Positions 9,533 through 19,702 of a DNA stretch of 64,000 nucleotides are shown here, one piece after another. The stretch lies in NCBI GenBank assembly GCA_002110465.1, contig NEED01000081.1, positions 1 through 64,000 on the forward strand, in the 5' to 3' direction. The translations under genes and the position numbers were made by a program. Source of the stretch: an unicellular cyanobacterium SU2. GTDB lineage: Bacteria; Cyanobacteriota; Cyanobacteriia; Cyanobacteriales; Microcystaceae. The stretch's first letter is position 1, and each line of letters begins with the position of its first letter. The notes under the pieces are model-generated. The model saw only the letters and a list, made by a program, of their open reading frames with translations, did not search any database and had not been told where the DNA came from.

Positions 9533-10984
9533 GTGATACCCAGAGTTCGTATTGCACCGAGTCCCACCGGAAATCTACACATTGGAACCGCGAGAACCGC
9601 CGTTTTTAATTGGTTGTTTGCTCGCCATCACGGGGGTCAATTTATTTTACGCATTGAAGATACGGATCTTGAGCGATCGCGGCCAGAATATACAGAAAAT
9701 ATTAAATCAGGACTCACTTGGCTAGGGTTAACTTGGGATGAAGGGCCATTTTTTCAAACCCAACGTCTTGATCTCTATCGTCAAGGAATTCAAACCTTAC
9801 TCGATAAGGGGTTTGCTTATCGTTGTTATTGTACCCCCGAAGAATTAGAAAAGATGCGGGAGCAACAAAAAGCGAAAAACCAAGCTCCTCGCTATGATAA
9901 CCGCCATCGTCACCTCACCGAAGCAGAATGTCAAAAGTTTGAGGATGAGGGCAGAAAACCCGTTATCCGGTTTATTATTGATGATGACCGTGAAATTGTC
10001 TGGAATGACTTGATTCGAGGCAAAATGACCTGGAAAGGAAACGATCTCGGTGGGGATATGGTGATTGCCAGAATTCCCCAAAAAGAAGGGGAAACCTTTG
10101 GACAGCCTTTATATAATTTAGCGGTGGTGGTTGATGATCTTGACATGAAAATTACCCATGTCATTCGAGGAGAAGATCACATTGCCAATACTGCCAAACA
10201 GATTTTACTTTATGAAGCGTTAGGGGGAACGGTTCCAGACTTCGCCCACACTCCCTTAATTTTGAATCAGGAAGGACGAAAATTATCTAAACGAGATGGG
10301 GTGACCTCCATTGATGACTTCCGTCAAATGGGCTTTTTACCCGATGCACTGGCTAATTATATGACGCTTTTAGGGTGGACTCCCCCCGACTCCACTCAAG
10401 AAATTTTTACCCTAACCGAAGCAGCGAAAGAGTTTAGTTTAGAAAGGGTGAATAAAGCAGGGGCTAAATTCGATTGGGATAAACTAGATTGGATTAATAG
10501 TCAGTATCTCCATCAAGTACCAGCGTCAGAGTTAGTAGAATTAGCCTTTCCCTATTGGCAAGAAGCAGGTTATGAGGTGAATTTAGAGAGCGATCGCCCT
10601 TGGTTAGAACAGTTAGCAGCTTTAATTGGCCCTAGTTTAACTAGGCTAACGGATTCTGTTAAAGAAAGCCGTTTATTATTTGGAGAAACAGTTAAATATA
10701 GTGAGGAAGCTATAGAACAATTGCAAAAAGAAGGGGTCAAAGAAATTATGCAAGCTGTGGTTGATAGCTTGGCTGATTATCCTAAGTTAACGGAAGACAA
10801 TGCTAAGGAGATTATCAAGCAAGTTACCAAAGCTTTTAAGGTGAAAAAAGGCTTAATTATGCGCTCTCTCCGAGCAGGTTTAATGGGCGAATTACACGGG
10901 CCTGATTTAGTTCAATCTTGGCTTTTATTATATCAAAAAGGATGGGATAAAACCCGTTTAAAAGACGGCTTAAGTCAAATTTAG
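9533..10984 (+). CDS. gltX: Glutamyl-tRNA synthetase
   Basis: A 483-residue class I synthetase that charges tRNA-Glu; in cyanobacteria Glu-tRNA also feeds tetrapyrrole synthesis and is usually made on tRNA-Gln for amidation. The start is GTG at 9533. The Rossmann fold carries the HIGH motif as HIGT at residues 16-19 after [12 protein letters not shown], and the KMSKS motif as [19 protein letters not shown] and TLLGWTPP are typical of GluRS, and the C-terminal helical domain (from about 330) is the anticodon-binding part. The length is normal for the family. Confidence 0.97.
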   Translation: MIPRVRIAPSPTGNLHIGTARTAVFNWLFARHHGGQFILRIEDTDLERSRPEYTENIKSGLTWLGLTWDEGPFFQTQRLDLYRQGIQTLLDKGFAYRCYCTPEELEKMREQQKAKNQAPRYDNRHRHLTEAECQKFEDEGRKPVIRFIIDDDREIVWNDLIRGKMTWKGNDLGGDMVIARIPQKEGETFGQPLYNLAVVVDDLDMKITHVIRGEDHIANTAKQILLYEALGGTVPDFAHTPLILNQEGRKLSKRDGVTSIDDFRQMGFLPDALANYMTLLGWTPPDSTQEIFTLTEAAKEFSLERVNKAGAKFDWDKLDWINSQYLHQVPASELVELAFPYWQEAGYEVNLESDRPWLEQLAALIGPSLTRLTDSVKESRLLFGETVKYSEEAIEQLQKEGVKEIMQAVVDSLADYPKLTEDNAKEIIKQVTKAFKVKKGLIMRSLRAGLMGELHGPDLVQSWLLLYQKGWDKTRLKDGLSQI

Positions 10985-11010
10985 AACAAACAAAGATTGA
11001 ATTTTGCTAG

Positions 11011-11034
11011 GGGCATAAATTATTTATTATGCCC
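11011..11034 (+). terminator. Possible terminator after gltX
   Basis: An 8-bp stem GGGCATAA/TTATGCCC with an 8-base AT loop lies 27 bases after the gltX stop. It is followed by only a short T run (TTATG), so a Rho-independent terminator is plausible but weak. Confidence 0.45.
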
Positions 11035-11082
11035 TTATGAACTATAAAAATTAATATTTAAGTTTTGATTAGATTTAATACA

Positions 11083-13059
11083 ATGTTTTTTGAGCATAAT
11101 TTTAAAGAGAATCAAAATCAGTTGATTTTGAAATATGTTGATTTATTCTGCGGTATTGGTGGCTTTCGAGTCGCTTTAGATCTTGCTTGTTCTAATTATA
11201 AAAAATCAGAGAAAAAAATTAAACCTATTTGTGTATTCTCTTCAGATATTGATCCTGATGCACAAAAAAATTATGAAGTCAACTTTAACGAAAAACCTGC
11301 TGGTGATATTACAAAAATAGCAGCAGAATCAGTTCCTAATCATAATCTTTTATTGGCTGGATTTCCTTGTCAACCGTTTAGTATTTGTGGAAAACTTCAA
11401 GGTTTTGAGGATACACGAGGAACGGTATTTTTTGATATTGCTCGTATTCTGAAACAAAAAAAACCTTATGCTTTTATCCTAGAAAATGTTAAACAATTAA
11501 AAGGACATCAACAAGGAAAAACTTTAAAAATAATAATTAAACTCTTAGAAGAGTTGGGATATTATTGTGACTACAAAGTCTTGAATGCTCTAGATTTCGG
11601 ATTACCTCAAAAACGAGAAATAATTTTTATTATTGGCTTTCGAGAACCTATAGAATTCAACTGGGAAAACCCAACCATCTCCATGCAACCCTTAGATACA
11701 ATTTTAGAAAATAATGTATCTGATTCTTATTACGCTTCCCCACAAATTAGAGCTAATCGTCTAGCTAAATATGATGGAAAAAAGCATCAACAATCAACAA
11801 TTTGGCATGAAAATAAAGGAGGACATATTAGTGCTTATTCTTACTCTTGTGCCATGAGAGCAGGAGCATCTTATAACTATCTTTTAGTTAATGGGGAAAG
11901 AAGATTGACAGAGCAAGAAATGCTACGTTTACAGGGTTTTCCTGATTCTTTTAAGTTAGTAGGTTTCTATTCCACAGCAAGAAAATTGATCGGAAATTCT
12001 TTAGCTATTCCTTGTGTAGTTTCTATTCTTAATTCTATGTTTGATGCTGTCATCAATAGATCCTCTAAAAATAACTTAAATAATTCCCTTTACTATAGAC
12101 AAACTACGATTTTTGATTTAACAATGAATAGTGAAATCATTAAAGCTAAAACTAGACTCGATAAAATTATAGAAAAATCTCGTACTCGTTTTTACAAACC
12201 CATTCAAATTGCAGAAGTTTTATATCATTCTCGAATTCAAGGTAGCATTGATATTTCTAATAAAGAAGATTATAGAATTAAATCAAAAGATTGGAGAGAT
12301 GAAGTAACTCAAAAATTATTGAAACAATCATCAACATCCTCTAGTCGATTTCAAGACGATGTCTGGAATGATAATGCAATGCCACCCAAAATTTTGACTA
12401 TTCTTGATCAAGAAAATAAAGAAAATGCAGGAATTGTTGAACGCTATATTTATTATCAATTTAAAAATAGATTAGGAATCATTTCTTCTGTCATAGAAAC
12501 TATTATTACTACACTAGAAGCAGAAATCACGGTCAGAGTTCCCCAAAAAAATTGTGATTTATTGAAAGAATTTGAAGAATTAGCAAAAGTTTTGCTAAAT
12601 ATTAATACTGAACAGATGGAATGGACAGAATTGGCACATATTTATAGAGTTGGTGTTACCAATGCTGCTGATAGAGGACTTGATATGTGGTCTAATTTTG
12701 GGCCAGCTATTCAAGTAAAACATTTAACATTAAATCCTAAACAAGTTGAGACTATTGTTGATCAAGTAGAAAGTGATTGTATTGTTATTGTTTGTCGTGA
12801 TGCTGATGCTTCAGTGATTTCAGCTATACTTCAACAAATAGGATGGGGAAAACGAGTTCGTGGAATTGTTAAAGAATCTCAGCTTATAGAATGGTATGAT
12901 CAATGTTTGCGGGGTAACTTTCATGAAATTTTAGCTTCTAAACTTATGGAACTTTTAGTCGAAAGTTTTGAACAAGAATTTCCTGAAGCAACTGGGATTA
13001 ATGAGTTTTGTATTGAAAGAGACTACTATACTATAGAAGTCTCTCAAATATGGCAGTAA
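11083..13059 (+). CDS. C5 DNA methyltransferase fused to putative type II restriction endonuclease
   Basis: A 658-residue protein counted from the ATG at 11083 (a TTG at 11065 opens the frame). Residues 20-325 are a complete cytosine-5 methyltransferase: motif I VDLFCGIGGF, catalytic Cys96 in GFPCQPFS, ENVKQL, QKREIIFIIGF, EQEMLRLQGFPDSF and GNSLAIPCV. From about 348 (MNSEIIKAKTRLDK) a second domain of about 310 residues begins. It holds DRGLDMWSNFGPAIQVKHL, whose Asp530/Asp534 and Gln544-Val-Lys546 fit a PD-(D/E)XK core, and I recall this pattern from HaeII-type endonucleases. The gene is markedly more AT-rich than gltX and stands alone, suggesting transfer. The endonuclease assignment is inference; the methyltransferase is certain. 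Confidence 0.82.
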   Translation: MFFEHNFKENQNQLILKYVDLFCGIGGFRVALDLACSNYKKSEKKIKPICVFSSDIDPDAQKNYEVNFNEKPAGDITKIAAESVPNHNLLLAGFPCQPFSICGKLQGFEDTRGTVFFDIARILKQKKPYAFILENVKQLKGHQQGKTLKIIIKLLEELGYYCDYKVLNALDFGLPQKREIIFIIGFREPIEFNWENPTISMQPLDTILENNVSDSYYASPQIRANRLAKYDGKKHQQSTIWHENKGGHISAYSYSCAMRAGASYNYLLVNGERRLTEQEMLRLQGFPDSFKLVGFYSTARKLIGNSLAIPCVVSILNSMFDAVINRSSKNNLNNSLYYRQTTIFDLTMNSEIIKAKTRLDKIIEKSRTRFYKPIQIAEVLYHSRIQGSIDISNKEDYRIKSKDWRDEVTQKLLKQSSTSSSRFQDDVWNDNAMPPKILTILDQENKENAGIVERYIYYQFKNRLGIISSVIETIITTLEAEITVRVPQKNCDLLKEFEELAKVLLNINTEQMEWTELAHIYRVGVTNAADRGLDMWSNFGPAIQVKHLTLNPKQVETIVDQVESDCIVIVCRDADASVISAILQQIGWGKRVRGIVKESQLIEWYDQCLRGNFHEILASKLMELLVESFEQEFPEATGINEFCIERDYYTIEVSQIWQ

Positions 13060-13157
13060 AAATTATCAATTGAATAAACAAAATTTTTTTAAAACTCCCC
13101 AACTTTTAGAAGCTAGGGAGCTATATTAATTTTCTGGTCTTGTTAAACTCTCATGAA

Positions 13158-13484
13158 TTACATCCGTGAAAGCGCAGATATTTTCGATAGCTTTTCTGAA
13201 TTAAGGCCTTTTAATTCATCACGATTTAACCAACCTTCTTTAATTAGTCTAGCAAAGACAAAAATGACAGTAGAAAGTTCATAATGATATTTGCCATCTA
13301 TGTCATGTCTCCTAGCACTCAAAAAGTCATGGAGTCGCCACAATTGTTCAAGCTCAATAATTGAACCACTGACTTCTCGAACTTCTTTGAGTAAAGCTGA
13401 TATTTCCCTTTGATAAGCTATCTCAAAAGCTTTTTTAATGATTGTCTCCTCTGCTTTAGACCATTGAATTTCACTGACTTGCAT
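13158..13484 (-). CDS. frp: Fluorescence recovery protein FRP
   Basis: A 108-residue helical protein matching FRP (Synechocystis slr1964) along its whole length. Recognisable are AFEIAYQREISALL near residue 20, the diagnostic LHDFLSARRHDIDGKYHYE around 51-69, and LIKEGWLNRDEL before the end. FRP binds the C-terminal domain of photoactivated red OCP, speeds its return to the orange state and detaches it from the phycobilisome. The gene lies 218 bases downstream of ocp on the same strand, the usual arrangement. The methyltransferase fusion gene converges on it from the other side. Confidence 0.93.
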   Translation of the reverse strand: MQVSEIQWSKAEETIIKKAFEIAYQREISALLKEVREVSGSIIELEQLWRLHDFLSARRHDIDGKYHYELSTVIFVFARLIKEGWLNRDELKGLNSEKLSKISALSRM

Positions 13485-13702
13485 TATTTATTGTAAATTA
13501 AGTTTTATGACACTTATATTATTATAATACTAGTTACCATAGATAACAGTAAATTGTGAGTGATTAAAGTACATTGTTGGAGCGCATCTTATGATATTTG
13601 TCCCCATATATGTCCCTTATTTCGTCACAAAATACTGTCGGCTTTATCAGAAGTTTCACTCAGCCTTTAAAAGCATGGGATTAGCTCGTAGTAATCAGAC
13701 TT

Positions 13703-14662
13703 TTAGCGAACTAGGTTAAGTAGTTCTTTTGGAGAGGCCAATAAATCAATGGCAACGAAGAAAATTTTGTTTTCAGCATTCAATAAAAATCTCCAAGCCA
13801 TATTCATCCCAACTCCTGCACCAAACCAAGGGGTTTGAACTTTACCAGTGACTTTAATCTGAGTAAAACCATCTTCAGCCGGTTCAGCAACACCACGTTC
13901 TGGCATTAACTTAAGATTTTGGCATTCTTCCTTGAAAAACCGCAACACTCTGTCTTTTCCAACAATAGGTTTTTGGAAAGGAGGTTGTAGCGCACCGTCA
14001 TCAGCAAACAATTTAATTAACTCATCAAAGTCATTCGCATTTAATAAGTTCATGTAACTTAAAACCGTAGGGTTAGTAACCCCTTCAATGGTGACGCTGG
14101 TACGTTTAGACATATCAGTAGGAGGAACAACAGGTTCAGCTACTGGTTTATAGCTACCTAGTTTGTCTTTATCAAACCCCATATCTACTACAGCATTACG
14201 AAGTACGGTGATTTGTTGACCGGATTCTAGTCCTCTGATGGATTGTAAAACGGCTGCAGCGTTGGCTGACAGCTTATAACCATCGGGAATAGGTGCAACG
14301 GTTCCTTCTTCCATCCATTGTCCTAAGCGATACCAAAAACCTAACTTAATGTTGGGACTCCAAACTGCATAGGTTCGACAAATGGGGGTATCAGCACGGT
14401 TCGCTAAGTCACACATGACTTGAGACTGGTCTTGGAAACTCATTTTCTGAATTTCCTTAAGAGTGGGTTCAGCAAACTGCATATTGGCAGCCCCTGGTGC
14501 AGCAACAGTGATCGTCTTACCCATCTCTAAATAGGCAAACCAAATTAAAGCTAACTGATCCTCAGCATTTAATTGATTAAAACGGGCAATTGTAGCTGGA
14601 ACGGCATCCGCTGTTAGAGTATTAGCGAAAATATTACGGGCTGAGTCAATAGTAAAAGGCAT
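13703..14662 (-). CDS. ocp: Orange carotenoid protein
   Basis: A 319-residue soluble carotenoid protein that senses strong blue-green light and quenches phycobilisome excitation. Residues 1-165 are the helical carotenoid-binding domain; about 190-315 is the NTF2-like sensor domain. Key residues are all present: Tyr44, Trp110, Arg155 (phycobilisome contact and inter-domain salt bridge), and Tyr203 and Trp290, which correspond to Tyr201 and Trp288 of Synechocystis and hydrogen-bond the ketocarotenoid. The two-residue shift comes from the linker. A GAGGA ribosome-binding site precedes the ATG. With frp next to it, it is an OCP1-type protein. Confidence 0.97.
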   Translation of the reverse strand: MPFTIDSARNIFANTLTADAVPATIARFNQLNAEDQLALIWFAYLEMGKTITVAAPGAANMQFAEPTLKEIQKMSFQDQSQVMCDLANRADTPICRTYAVWSPNIKLGFWYRLGQWMEEGTVAPIPDGYKLSANAAAVLQSIRGLESGQQITVLRNAVVDMGFDKDKLGSYKPVAEPVVPPTDMSKRTSVTIEGVTNPTVLSYMNLLNANDFDELIKLFADDGALQPPFQKPIVGKDRVLRFFKEECQNLKLMPERGVAEPAEDGFTQIKVTGKVQTPWFGAGVGMNMAWRFLLNAENKIFFVAIDLLASPKELLNLVR

Positions 14663-14938
14663 AGCTGTTCCTCAGTTGCGTTTATCGGATTTAGTGAGAC
14701 GCTTCATCAAAAGCTCCATAAGAATTGTAAACTTTTGTAAAACCATGTTAAAGTACGTCTTACAACACTTGACTAAAAAGTGTTAATTTGGTAAGGAAAA
14801 ATGATCAAGAATATTGATTTTGAGAATCATGTGACTTAACATCATCTAAAAATACCAAGTGTTTCCACATTCTCTGTCGTTAAACTAAGCTGTAAACACC
14901 TAATATTATTTGATCATAAAAGATCCCATTTAGCAAAT

Positions 14939-16039
14939 CTAATTTTGCAGCAATCTTTGCACAGTTCCTAAGGTTATTTGTCCCGTTTTTTGCCAACTAA
15001 ATTTACTAGACTGTTGTAAACTCAGGGTTTGTAACTGCGATCGCAACCCATCATCATTAACAATTTGTTCCATTGCATCCGTCATTTCTGAAACCTGATA
15101 AGGGTTAATTAATAACCCTGCATCCCCTGCAACTTCAGGTAAAGAAGATAAATTAGAGGTAATTACAGGGGTTCCACATCCCATTGCTTCTAAAACCGGA
15201 AAACCGAACCCTTCCCATAAAGAAGGAAATACCAATGCTAATGATTGATTTAATAAAATAGGTAATTGATCATAAGAAACATAATCAAGAAATTTTACCT
15301 GATTTATAATTCCTAATTCTGTTGCTTGTTGTTGTAATTTTGGGGTATACCTTTTGTCGGTTGGTCCTGCTAACCACAATTCATAGTCTTGATAATTCCG
15401 AATTCTGGCAAATGCTTCAATTAAACGGGGTAAATTTTTATGAGGATCATGACGACCTACATACAAAAAATAGGGTATTTTAGTTTTAGATATAGTTTCT
15501 GGGGTTACTTTCAAAGGTTTAAAATGATTAGCATCATAAGCAAGAGGAATAGGCGTTATTTTTGTGGATGAAACCCCGAAAAAATCAATGATATCCGTTG
15601 CGGTTGCTTGAGAATTACAAATAATATGTTTAGCTTGTTTGAGAACTTGAGGAATATAATATTTAAAATAAGGGGTTAGAGGAGATATTTTTTTCGGAAA
15701 ACGTAAGGGAATTAAATCATGTACCATTACCACTGATCGACAATTGCTATATAAAGGTGCTTCGGGGACAGGTGAAAATAATAAAGCTCCCTCTAATTTT
15801 TGATAAATTTTAGGTAAGTTAAACTGTGTCCATAATAACCGACGTAAATGACCTTTTGTTCCTTGTTCTGGCGTTAAATTATTGGGAACCGAATAACAGT
15901 TAAATTCAGGATTATTGTTGGCAACCAACAGGGTAGGATTCAATTCTTTTAAATATGGGAAAACATTAGCAGCATAAATAGTAATACCTGTTGGTTTAGA
16001 CATCAACAAGGAAAGATTAACAAGTAAATTTTTAGTCAT
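14939..16039 (-). CDS. Family 4-type glycosyltransferase
   Basis: A 366-residue GT-B fold glycosyltransferase. The C-terminal half shows the nucleotide-sugar binding pattern of Glycos_transf_1: YFLYVGRHDPHKNL near residue 186, and FPSLWEGFGFPVLEAMGCGTPVI with the E-x7-E pair. VHDLIPLRFP in the N-half is typical of mannosyl/rhamnosyl transferases of the GT4 group. No signal peptide or membrane helix is present, so it acts on the cytoplasmic face. It is the last gene of a minus-strand run with two other glycosyltransferases and heptose/epimerase genes. Donor and acceptor sugars cannot be told from the sequence. Confidence 0.85.
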   Translation of the reverse strand: MTKNLLVNLSLLMSKPTGITIYAANVFPYLKELNPTLLVANNNPEFNCYSVPNNLTPEQGTKGHLRRLLWTQFNLPKIYQKLEGALLFSPVPEAPLYSNCRSVVMVHDLIPLRFPKKISPLTPYFKYYIPQVLKQAKHIICNSQATATDIIDFFGVSSTKITPIPLAYDANHFKPLKVTPETISKTKIPYFLYVGRHDPHKNLPRLIEAFARIRNYQDYELWLAGPTDKRYTPKLQQQATELGIINQVKFLDYVSYDQLPILLNQSLALVFPSLWEGFGFPVLEAMGCGTPVITSNLSSLPEVAGDAGLLINPYQVSEMTDAMEQIVNDDGLRSQLQTLSLQQSSKFSWQKTGQITLGTVQRLLQN

Positions 16040-16078
16040 TTTAGGTAGAATCAGTCTCTTACTCTAAACTATACACTA

Positions 16079-17236
16079 TCAACTAATAGATTGATAAGCT
16101 TTAAAAGTTTCTTTTGCTGTTTTTTTCCAAGAAAATAATTTGGATCTTTCTTGTCCTTTCTTAATCAATTTTTCTCTTAACTGAGAATCACTAATGACTT
16201 TTAAAATAGCCTCAGCTAATTCTAGGGTATCATTAGGATTAATCAATAATGCTGCGTCTCCTGCGACTTCGGGAAGAGATGAAGTATTAGACGTGATAAC
16301 AGGAGAACCTAGGGTCATTGCTTCTAGGACAGGTAAACCAAATCCTTCATAGAAAGAAGGATAAACAAAAACATCAGTTTGATTATAGAATAAAGCTAAT
16401 ATTTCATCTGATAAATAGTTTAAATGATAGATACTTTCTTGGTATTTTGACTTTTCTATAGCTTCAAAAATCGATTGATATTTCCATCCTTTTTGACCAA
16501 TTAGAATTAAATTATGAGGAATTTTATGTTGTTTTTTTAAATAATCAAAAGCATCAATCAAAGCCACAATATTTTTTCTCGGTTCAAGGGTGCTGACAAA
16601 AAGAAGATAGGGAATGTAAAAATCATAATTTATAGATTGTTTGAGTTGTTCAATCTTGTCAGTTTTAATCTCATTAGATGAGTAACGACTTGCTTCATAT
16701 GTTATCTTGATTTTCTCAGGTTTAACCCTAAGATATTCCAGAATGTCTTGTTTAGTATTTTCAGAAAAAGTAATAATTAAATCTGTCCATTGTAAACAGC
16801 GTTTAATTCTTTCTAAATAGCCTTGTACAATCGTAGTAGAATATTGAGGATATTTGAGAAAAGTTAGATCATGAATCGTCATTACCTTACGACTGTTGCT
16901 GTAAGGATAAACATAATGATCAGTTCCATGAAGGATATCAGGTTGACTTAGATATCGCTCACAATAGGATAAAATAGGGTTAGAATATTTTGCTAAAATA
17001 TTAGCAATAGTGACAGGAATAGGTAAGACAGAAACCTGAGAATATTGACTCAGAAAATGGGGGATGGAAAAATTCCTCAACAACCAATTTTTGACCGAAG
17101 GATGAAAGTAAATTTCTAACTCAAACTGTTCGGTTTCTTGTAATTCAGATAATGATTCAATTAAATTTAGAGTATAAACCCCAATTCCGCTAAGTTTTCC
17201 CCTAACTGGTGTTCCATCAACACAAACTTTAAACAT
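16079..17236 (-). CDS. Family 4-type glycosyltransferase
   Basis: A 385-residue GT-B glycosyltransferase, clearly related to its downstream neighbour: VHDLTF-like [25 protein letters not shown] and [23 protein letters not shown], followed by [17 protein letters not shown] in both. Its ATG overlaps the stop of the upstream gene by one base (TAATG), which implies translational coupling. The similarity suggests the two enzymes add successive residues of one surface glycan, though this is inference. Confidence 0.85.
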   Translation of the reverse strand: MFKVCVDGTPVRGKLSGIGVYTLNLIESLSELQETEQFELEIYFHPSVKNWLLRNFSIPHFLSQYSQVSVLPIPVTIANILAKYSNPILSYCERYLSQPDILHGTDHYVYPYSNSRKVMTIHDLTFLKYPQYSTTIVQGYLERIKRCLQWTDLIITFSENTKQDILEYLRVKPEKIKITYEASRYSSNEIKTDKIEQLKQSINYDFYIPYLLFVSTLEPRKNIVALIDAFDYLKKQHKIPHNLILIGQKGWKYQSIFEAIEKSKYQESIYHLNYLSDEILALFYNQTDVFVYPSFYEGFGLPVLEAMTLGSPVITSNTSSLPEVAGDAALLINPNDTLELAEAILKVISDSQLREKLIKKGQERSKLFSWKKTAKETFKAYQSIS

Positions 17237-18405
17237 TACTTCTGATTGATTATTTTTTTCATAGCGTTAGCATAGGTATCCAAACAATGAAAGTTTAGGT
17301 AACTATTTTGCATGGATTTGATTTTAGTTTTTATATTAGAATTTTTAAAGATATCTAGAATATAAATAAATACTTTCTCAGAATTATCCCAACTAATAAT
17401 TAACTCCCCTAAATTATATTTTAATAATTCGTAAGCCATCCAGGTTTTATCAGTTACCAAAGGTATCTTACCAGCAATGATACATTCTGTAAAAATTCCT
17501 GATGTTCTCTCTTCATAAGCTTTGTCATCATAGGGTAATAGAATAATATCAGTTACATTCAACCAATAATTATACTCTTCTCTAGTTAATTTATCTTTGA
17601 TGACTTTGACTTCAATTCCTTCTTTAGTTGATTCTAAATTAGAATTTTTTGCAGCCACTAAACAGATTTTATCACTTTTTTTAAAACTACTATTTACTAA
17701 GTTTTTTATTACATCCCATCCTTTTTCTTCTCTAGGACAACCTGGCCACCAGCATAAAATCCCAGGGGATTTATCTTTTATCTCCCAATTATTGACTTGA
17801 ATATCCGTATGGGGAATTGGCATTACTATAACAGTTTCTTGAAAGTAATTGGATAAAGATTGACTTAATAAATCACTATCCGTTAATAACTTTAACTGTC
17901 CTAATGGTAAGCGTTTCTTAATTAAATAATTGAGGAATTTATAAATAAATCTGGTTTTATCTTTATGGGTATCTCTACGATAAAGTAGCCAAACCGATAG
18001 AGTTTTTGTCGGAACTAACCATAAAGCAATCGTTAAAGCAAACAATTGTAAATGAATAAACCTTTCGAGAAAAATAATAGATGATTCTGATTGATTAATA
18101 ACGTTATTTCGTAAATAATTAGCTGTTGTTGTCCCTAAATAAAAAACCCCAGTTAACCTCAAAACCTTTTGCCAAATATTACCGTCTTTTTCAAGATCAA
18201 AATTACTTAAACAGCTATCCCATTCTGCTAGTAAATGATTAACATTAGACTGGGACGGAATAGCGACTAAATGTTTCCAACCCAACTTAGAAACTGCTTT
18301 ACTAACCGCTTGATGATAGGGGATAATATGTCCTTCACCTCCCATTAAATTAGGAATTAGTGAAACTAATATAGGTGTTGAAGACGTTCCCTGATTTTCA
18401 AGCAT
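17236..18405 (-). CDS. Probable glycosyltransferase, divergent
   Basis: A 389-residue protein with a GT-B-like layout but no close match that I recognise. The N-half has SLIPNLMGGEGHIIPYHQAV and VFYLGTTTANYL; a hydrophobic stretch lies near 120-135 (LFALTIALWLVP). The C-half has ILCWWPGCPREEKGWDVI and DIILLPYDDKAYEERTSGIFTE in the place of the nucleotide-sugar binding region, including the pattern R-T-S-G-I-x-T-E seen in some polysaccharide glycosyltransferases. It is the first of three coupled glycosyltransferase genes, 81 bases downstream of gmhB. A low-GC content is shared with its neighbour. Confidence 0.6.
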   Translation of the reverse strand: MLENQGTSSTPILVSLIPNLMGGEGHIIPYHQAVSKAVSKLGWKHLVAIPSQSNVNHLLAEWDSCLSNFDLEKDGNIWQKVLRLTGVFYLGTTTANYLRNNVINQSESSIIFLERFIHLQLFALTIALWLVPTKTLSVWLLYRRDTHKDKTRFIYKFLNYLIKKRLPLGQLKLLTDSDLLSQSLSNYFQETVIVMPIPHTDIQVNNWEIKDKSPGILCWWPGCPREEKGWDVIKNLVNSSFKKSDKICLVAAKNSNLESTKEGIEVKVIKDKLTREEYNYWLNVTDIILLPYDDKAYEERTSGIFTECIIAGKIPLVTDKTWMAYELLKYNLGELIISWDNSEKVFIYILDIFKNSNIKTKIKSMQNSYLNFHCLDTYANAMKKIINQK

Positions 18406-18486
18406 TAATATTAATGAATTTTATATGATTAAAACTAGCTGTTTAAAAATACAGTCAAGTATCCTTATTTTGTTGGGTTTCTTTCG

Positions 18487-19080
18487 TTAACCCAGCCTAC
18501 GATCTTCCCCCAAATTTATTAGTTGAACTGTGTCAGACAATTTTTTAAAGACCTTGATTTTTTTGGTAGATTGTGCTATATTCTTAAAAGTTTCTTGCCC
18601 CCGTCCTGTTAAAACTAAAATAGGCTCGCAATTAGCCCTAATAGCAGCTTCTAAATCACTAGGCGCATCACCAACAAAAAAAGATTGAGATAGAGCTATA
18701 TGATGCTTTTTAGCAGCTTTAATCAACATTTCAGGGGAAGGTTTACGGCAAGAACACTTATCATCAGGATGATGGGGACAAACAAAGATATCATCAAAGG
18801 ATACCCCAAAACGGTTATATTGTTGGTGGATATAGGAATGTACTTTCTCAACATCTTGTAAGCTATAATACCCCCTACCTACTCCGGCTTGATTCGTGAT
18901 TATAATCAGTAAATAACCTGCATTTTGCCATTGTTTTAAAGCGTCTCCCGCACTATCAGGAAGCTTGACTTGTTCGGGTTGACTTAAATAGGGGACATAG
19001 TCAATAAGTACCCCATCTCGGTCTAGAAATAGGGCTTTATTGAAGTGTGTATGAGAAGTATTGGTTGGATAATCCACCAT
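18487..19080 (-). CDS. gmhB: D-glycero-D-manno-heptose 1,7-bisphosphate phosphatase-like HAD hydrolase
   Basis: A HAD-family phosphatase of about 197 residues. The nucleophile motif is LFLDRDGVLID; later motifs are IIITNQAG and FVGDAPSDLEAA. The zinc-binding cysteine/histidine cluster CPHHPDDKCSCRKP is typical of GmhB and of histidinol-phosphatase relatives. A TTG at 19098 would overlap gmhA; the ATG at 19080 lies seven bases after the gmhA stop and is preferred. Paired with gmhA it points to ADP- or GDP-heptose synthesis for a surface glycan. The kinase and nucleotidyltransferase steps are not in this window. Confidence 0.83.
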   Translation of the reverse strand: MVDYPTNTSHTHFNKALFLDRDGVLIDYVPYLSQPEQVKLPDSAGDALKQWQNAGYLLIIITNQAGVGRGYYSLQDVEKVHSYIHQQYNRFGVSFDDIFVCPHHPDDKCSCRKPSPEMLIKAAKKHHIALSQSFFVGDAPSDLEAAIRANCEPILVLTGRGQETFKNIAQSTKKIKVFKKLSDTVQLINLGEDRRLG

Positions 19081-19087
19081 TTTGGTA

Positions 19088-19681
19088 TTAAACCGCAATT
19101 TGCGCTTCTAAGCCAGCGTTAGCAAACAATTGGGCTTCCACTTGCTCACAAATTCGATGATACGTCATCAGGTGAATTTCTTGAATATAGGGGGTGTGGT
19201 GTTGTTTGACAAAAAGGGAATAATCTGATAGTTCTTTGAGCATTCCCCCATTATTTCCTGCCATTCCGACAGTAATTAATCCCATCTCTTTAGCCATCTC
19301 AAAAGCACACACCACATTAGCAGATTTTCCAGACGTAGAGAGTCCCCAGAGAATATCCCCAGGTTGTCCGAAAGCTTCTACCTGACGGGCGAAAATCGTT
19401 TCATACTCGTAATCATTAGCCCAAGCTGTCAATGTTGCTGGATTAGTTCCTAGGGCGATCGCCGGTAAACCCTTACGATGAAGTTGAAACCGTCCTACAA
19501 ATTCAGCCGCAATGTGCTGAGCATCGGCTGCGGAGCCGCCATTACCACAAATTAATAATTTATGCCCATTTTGAAACTGTCTAGCTATTAAACCGATTGT
19601 ATGCTCAATCGCGCGACAGTATTTGGGGTTAAACGCTTCCTCTAGGCTTTTTAGCCTGTGTTGAATCCAATAATAGTTCAC
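19088..19681 (-). CDS. gmhA: Sedoheptulose-7-phosphate isomerase
   Basis: A 197-residue SIS-domain isomerase that makes D-glycero-D-manno-heptose 7-phosphate from sedoheptulose 7-phosphate. Diagnostic parts are LLICGNGGSAADAQHIAAEFVGRF near residue 40, LGTNPATLTAWANDY, LWGLSTSGKSANV and the late QEIHLMTYHRICEQVE. The start is GTG at 19681, supported by a strong GAGGAG site five to six bases upstream. It is followed directly by gmhB and preceded by an epimerase, all on the minus strand. Confidence 0.9.
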   Translation of the reverse strand: MNYYWIQHRLKSLEEAFNPKYCRAIEHTIGLIARQFQNGHKLLICGNGGSAADAQHIAAEFVGRFQLHRKGLPAIALGTNPATLTAWANDYEYETIFARQVEAFGQPGDILWGLSTSGKSANVVCAFEMAKEMGLITVGMAGNNGGMLKELSDYSLFVKQHHTPYIQEIHLMTYHRICEQVEAQLFANAGLEAQIAV

Positions 19682-19702
19682 CGTTACTCCTCACTTACTC
19701 AC

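Noticed and set aside
13059-13158. Terminator between the methyltransferase fusion and frp
   Set aside because: A CTCCC...GGGAG pairing exists near 13095-13120, but the stem is only five bases and the loop long, so I do not list it.
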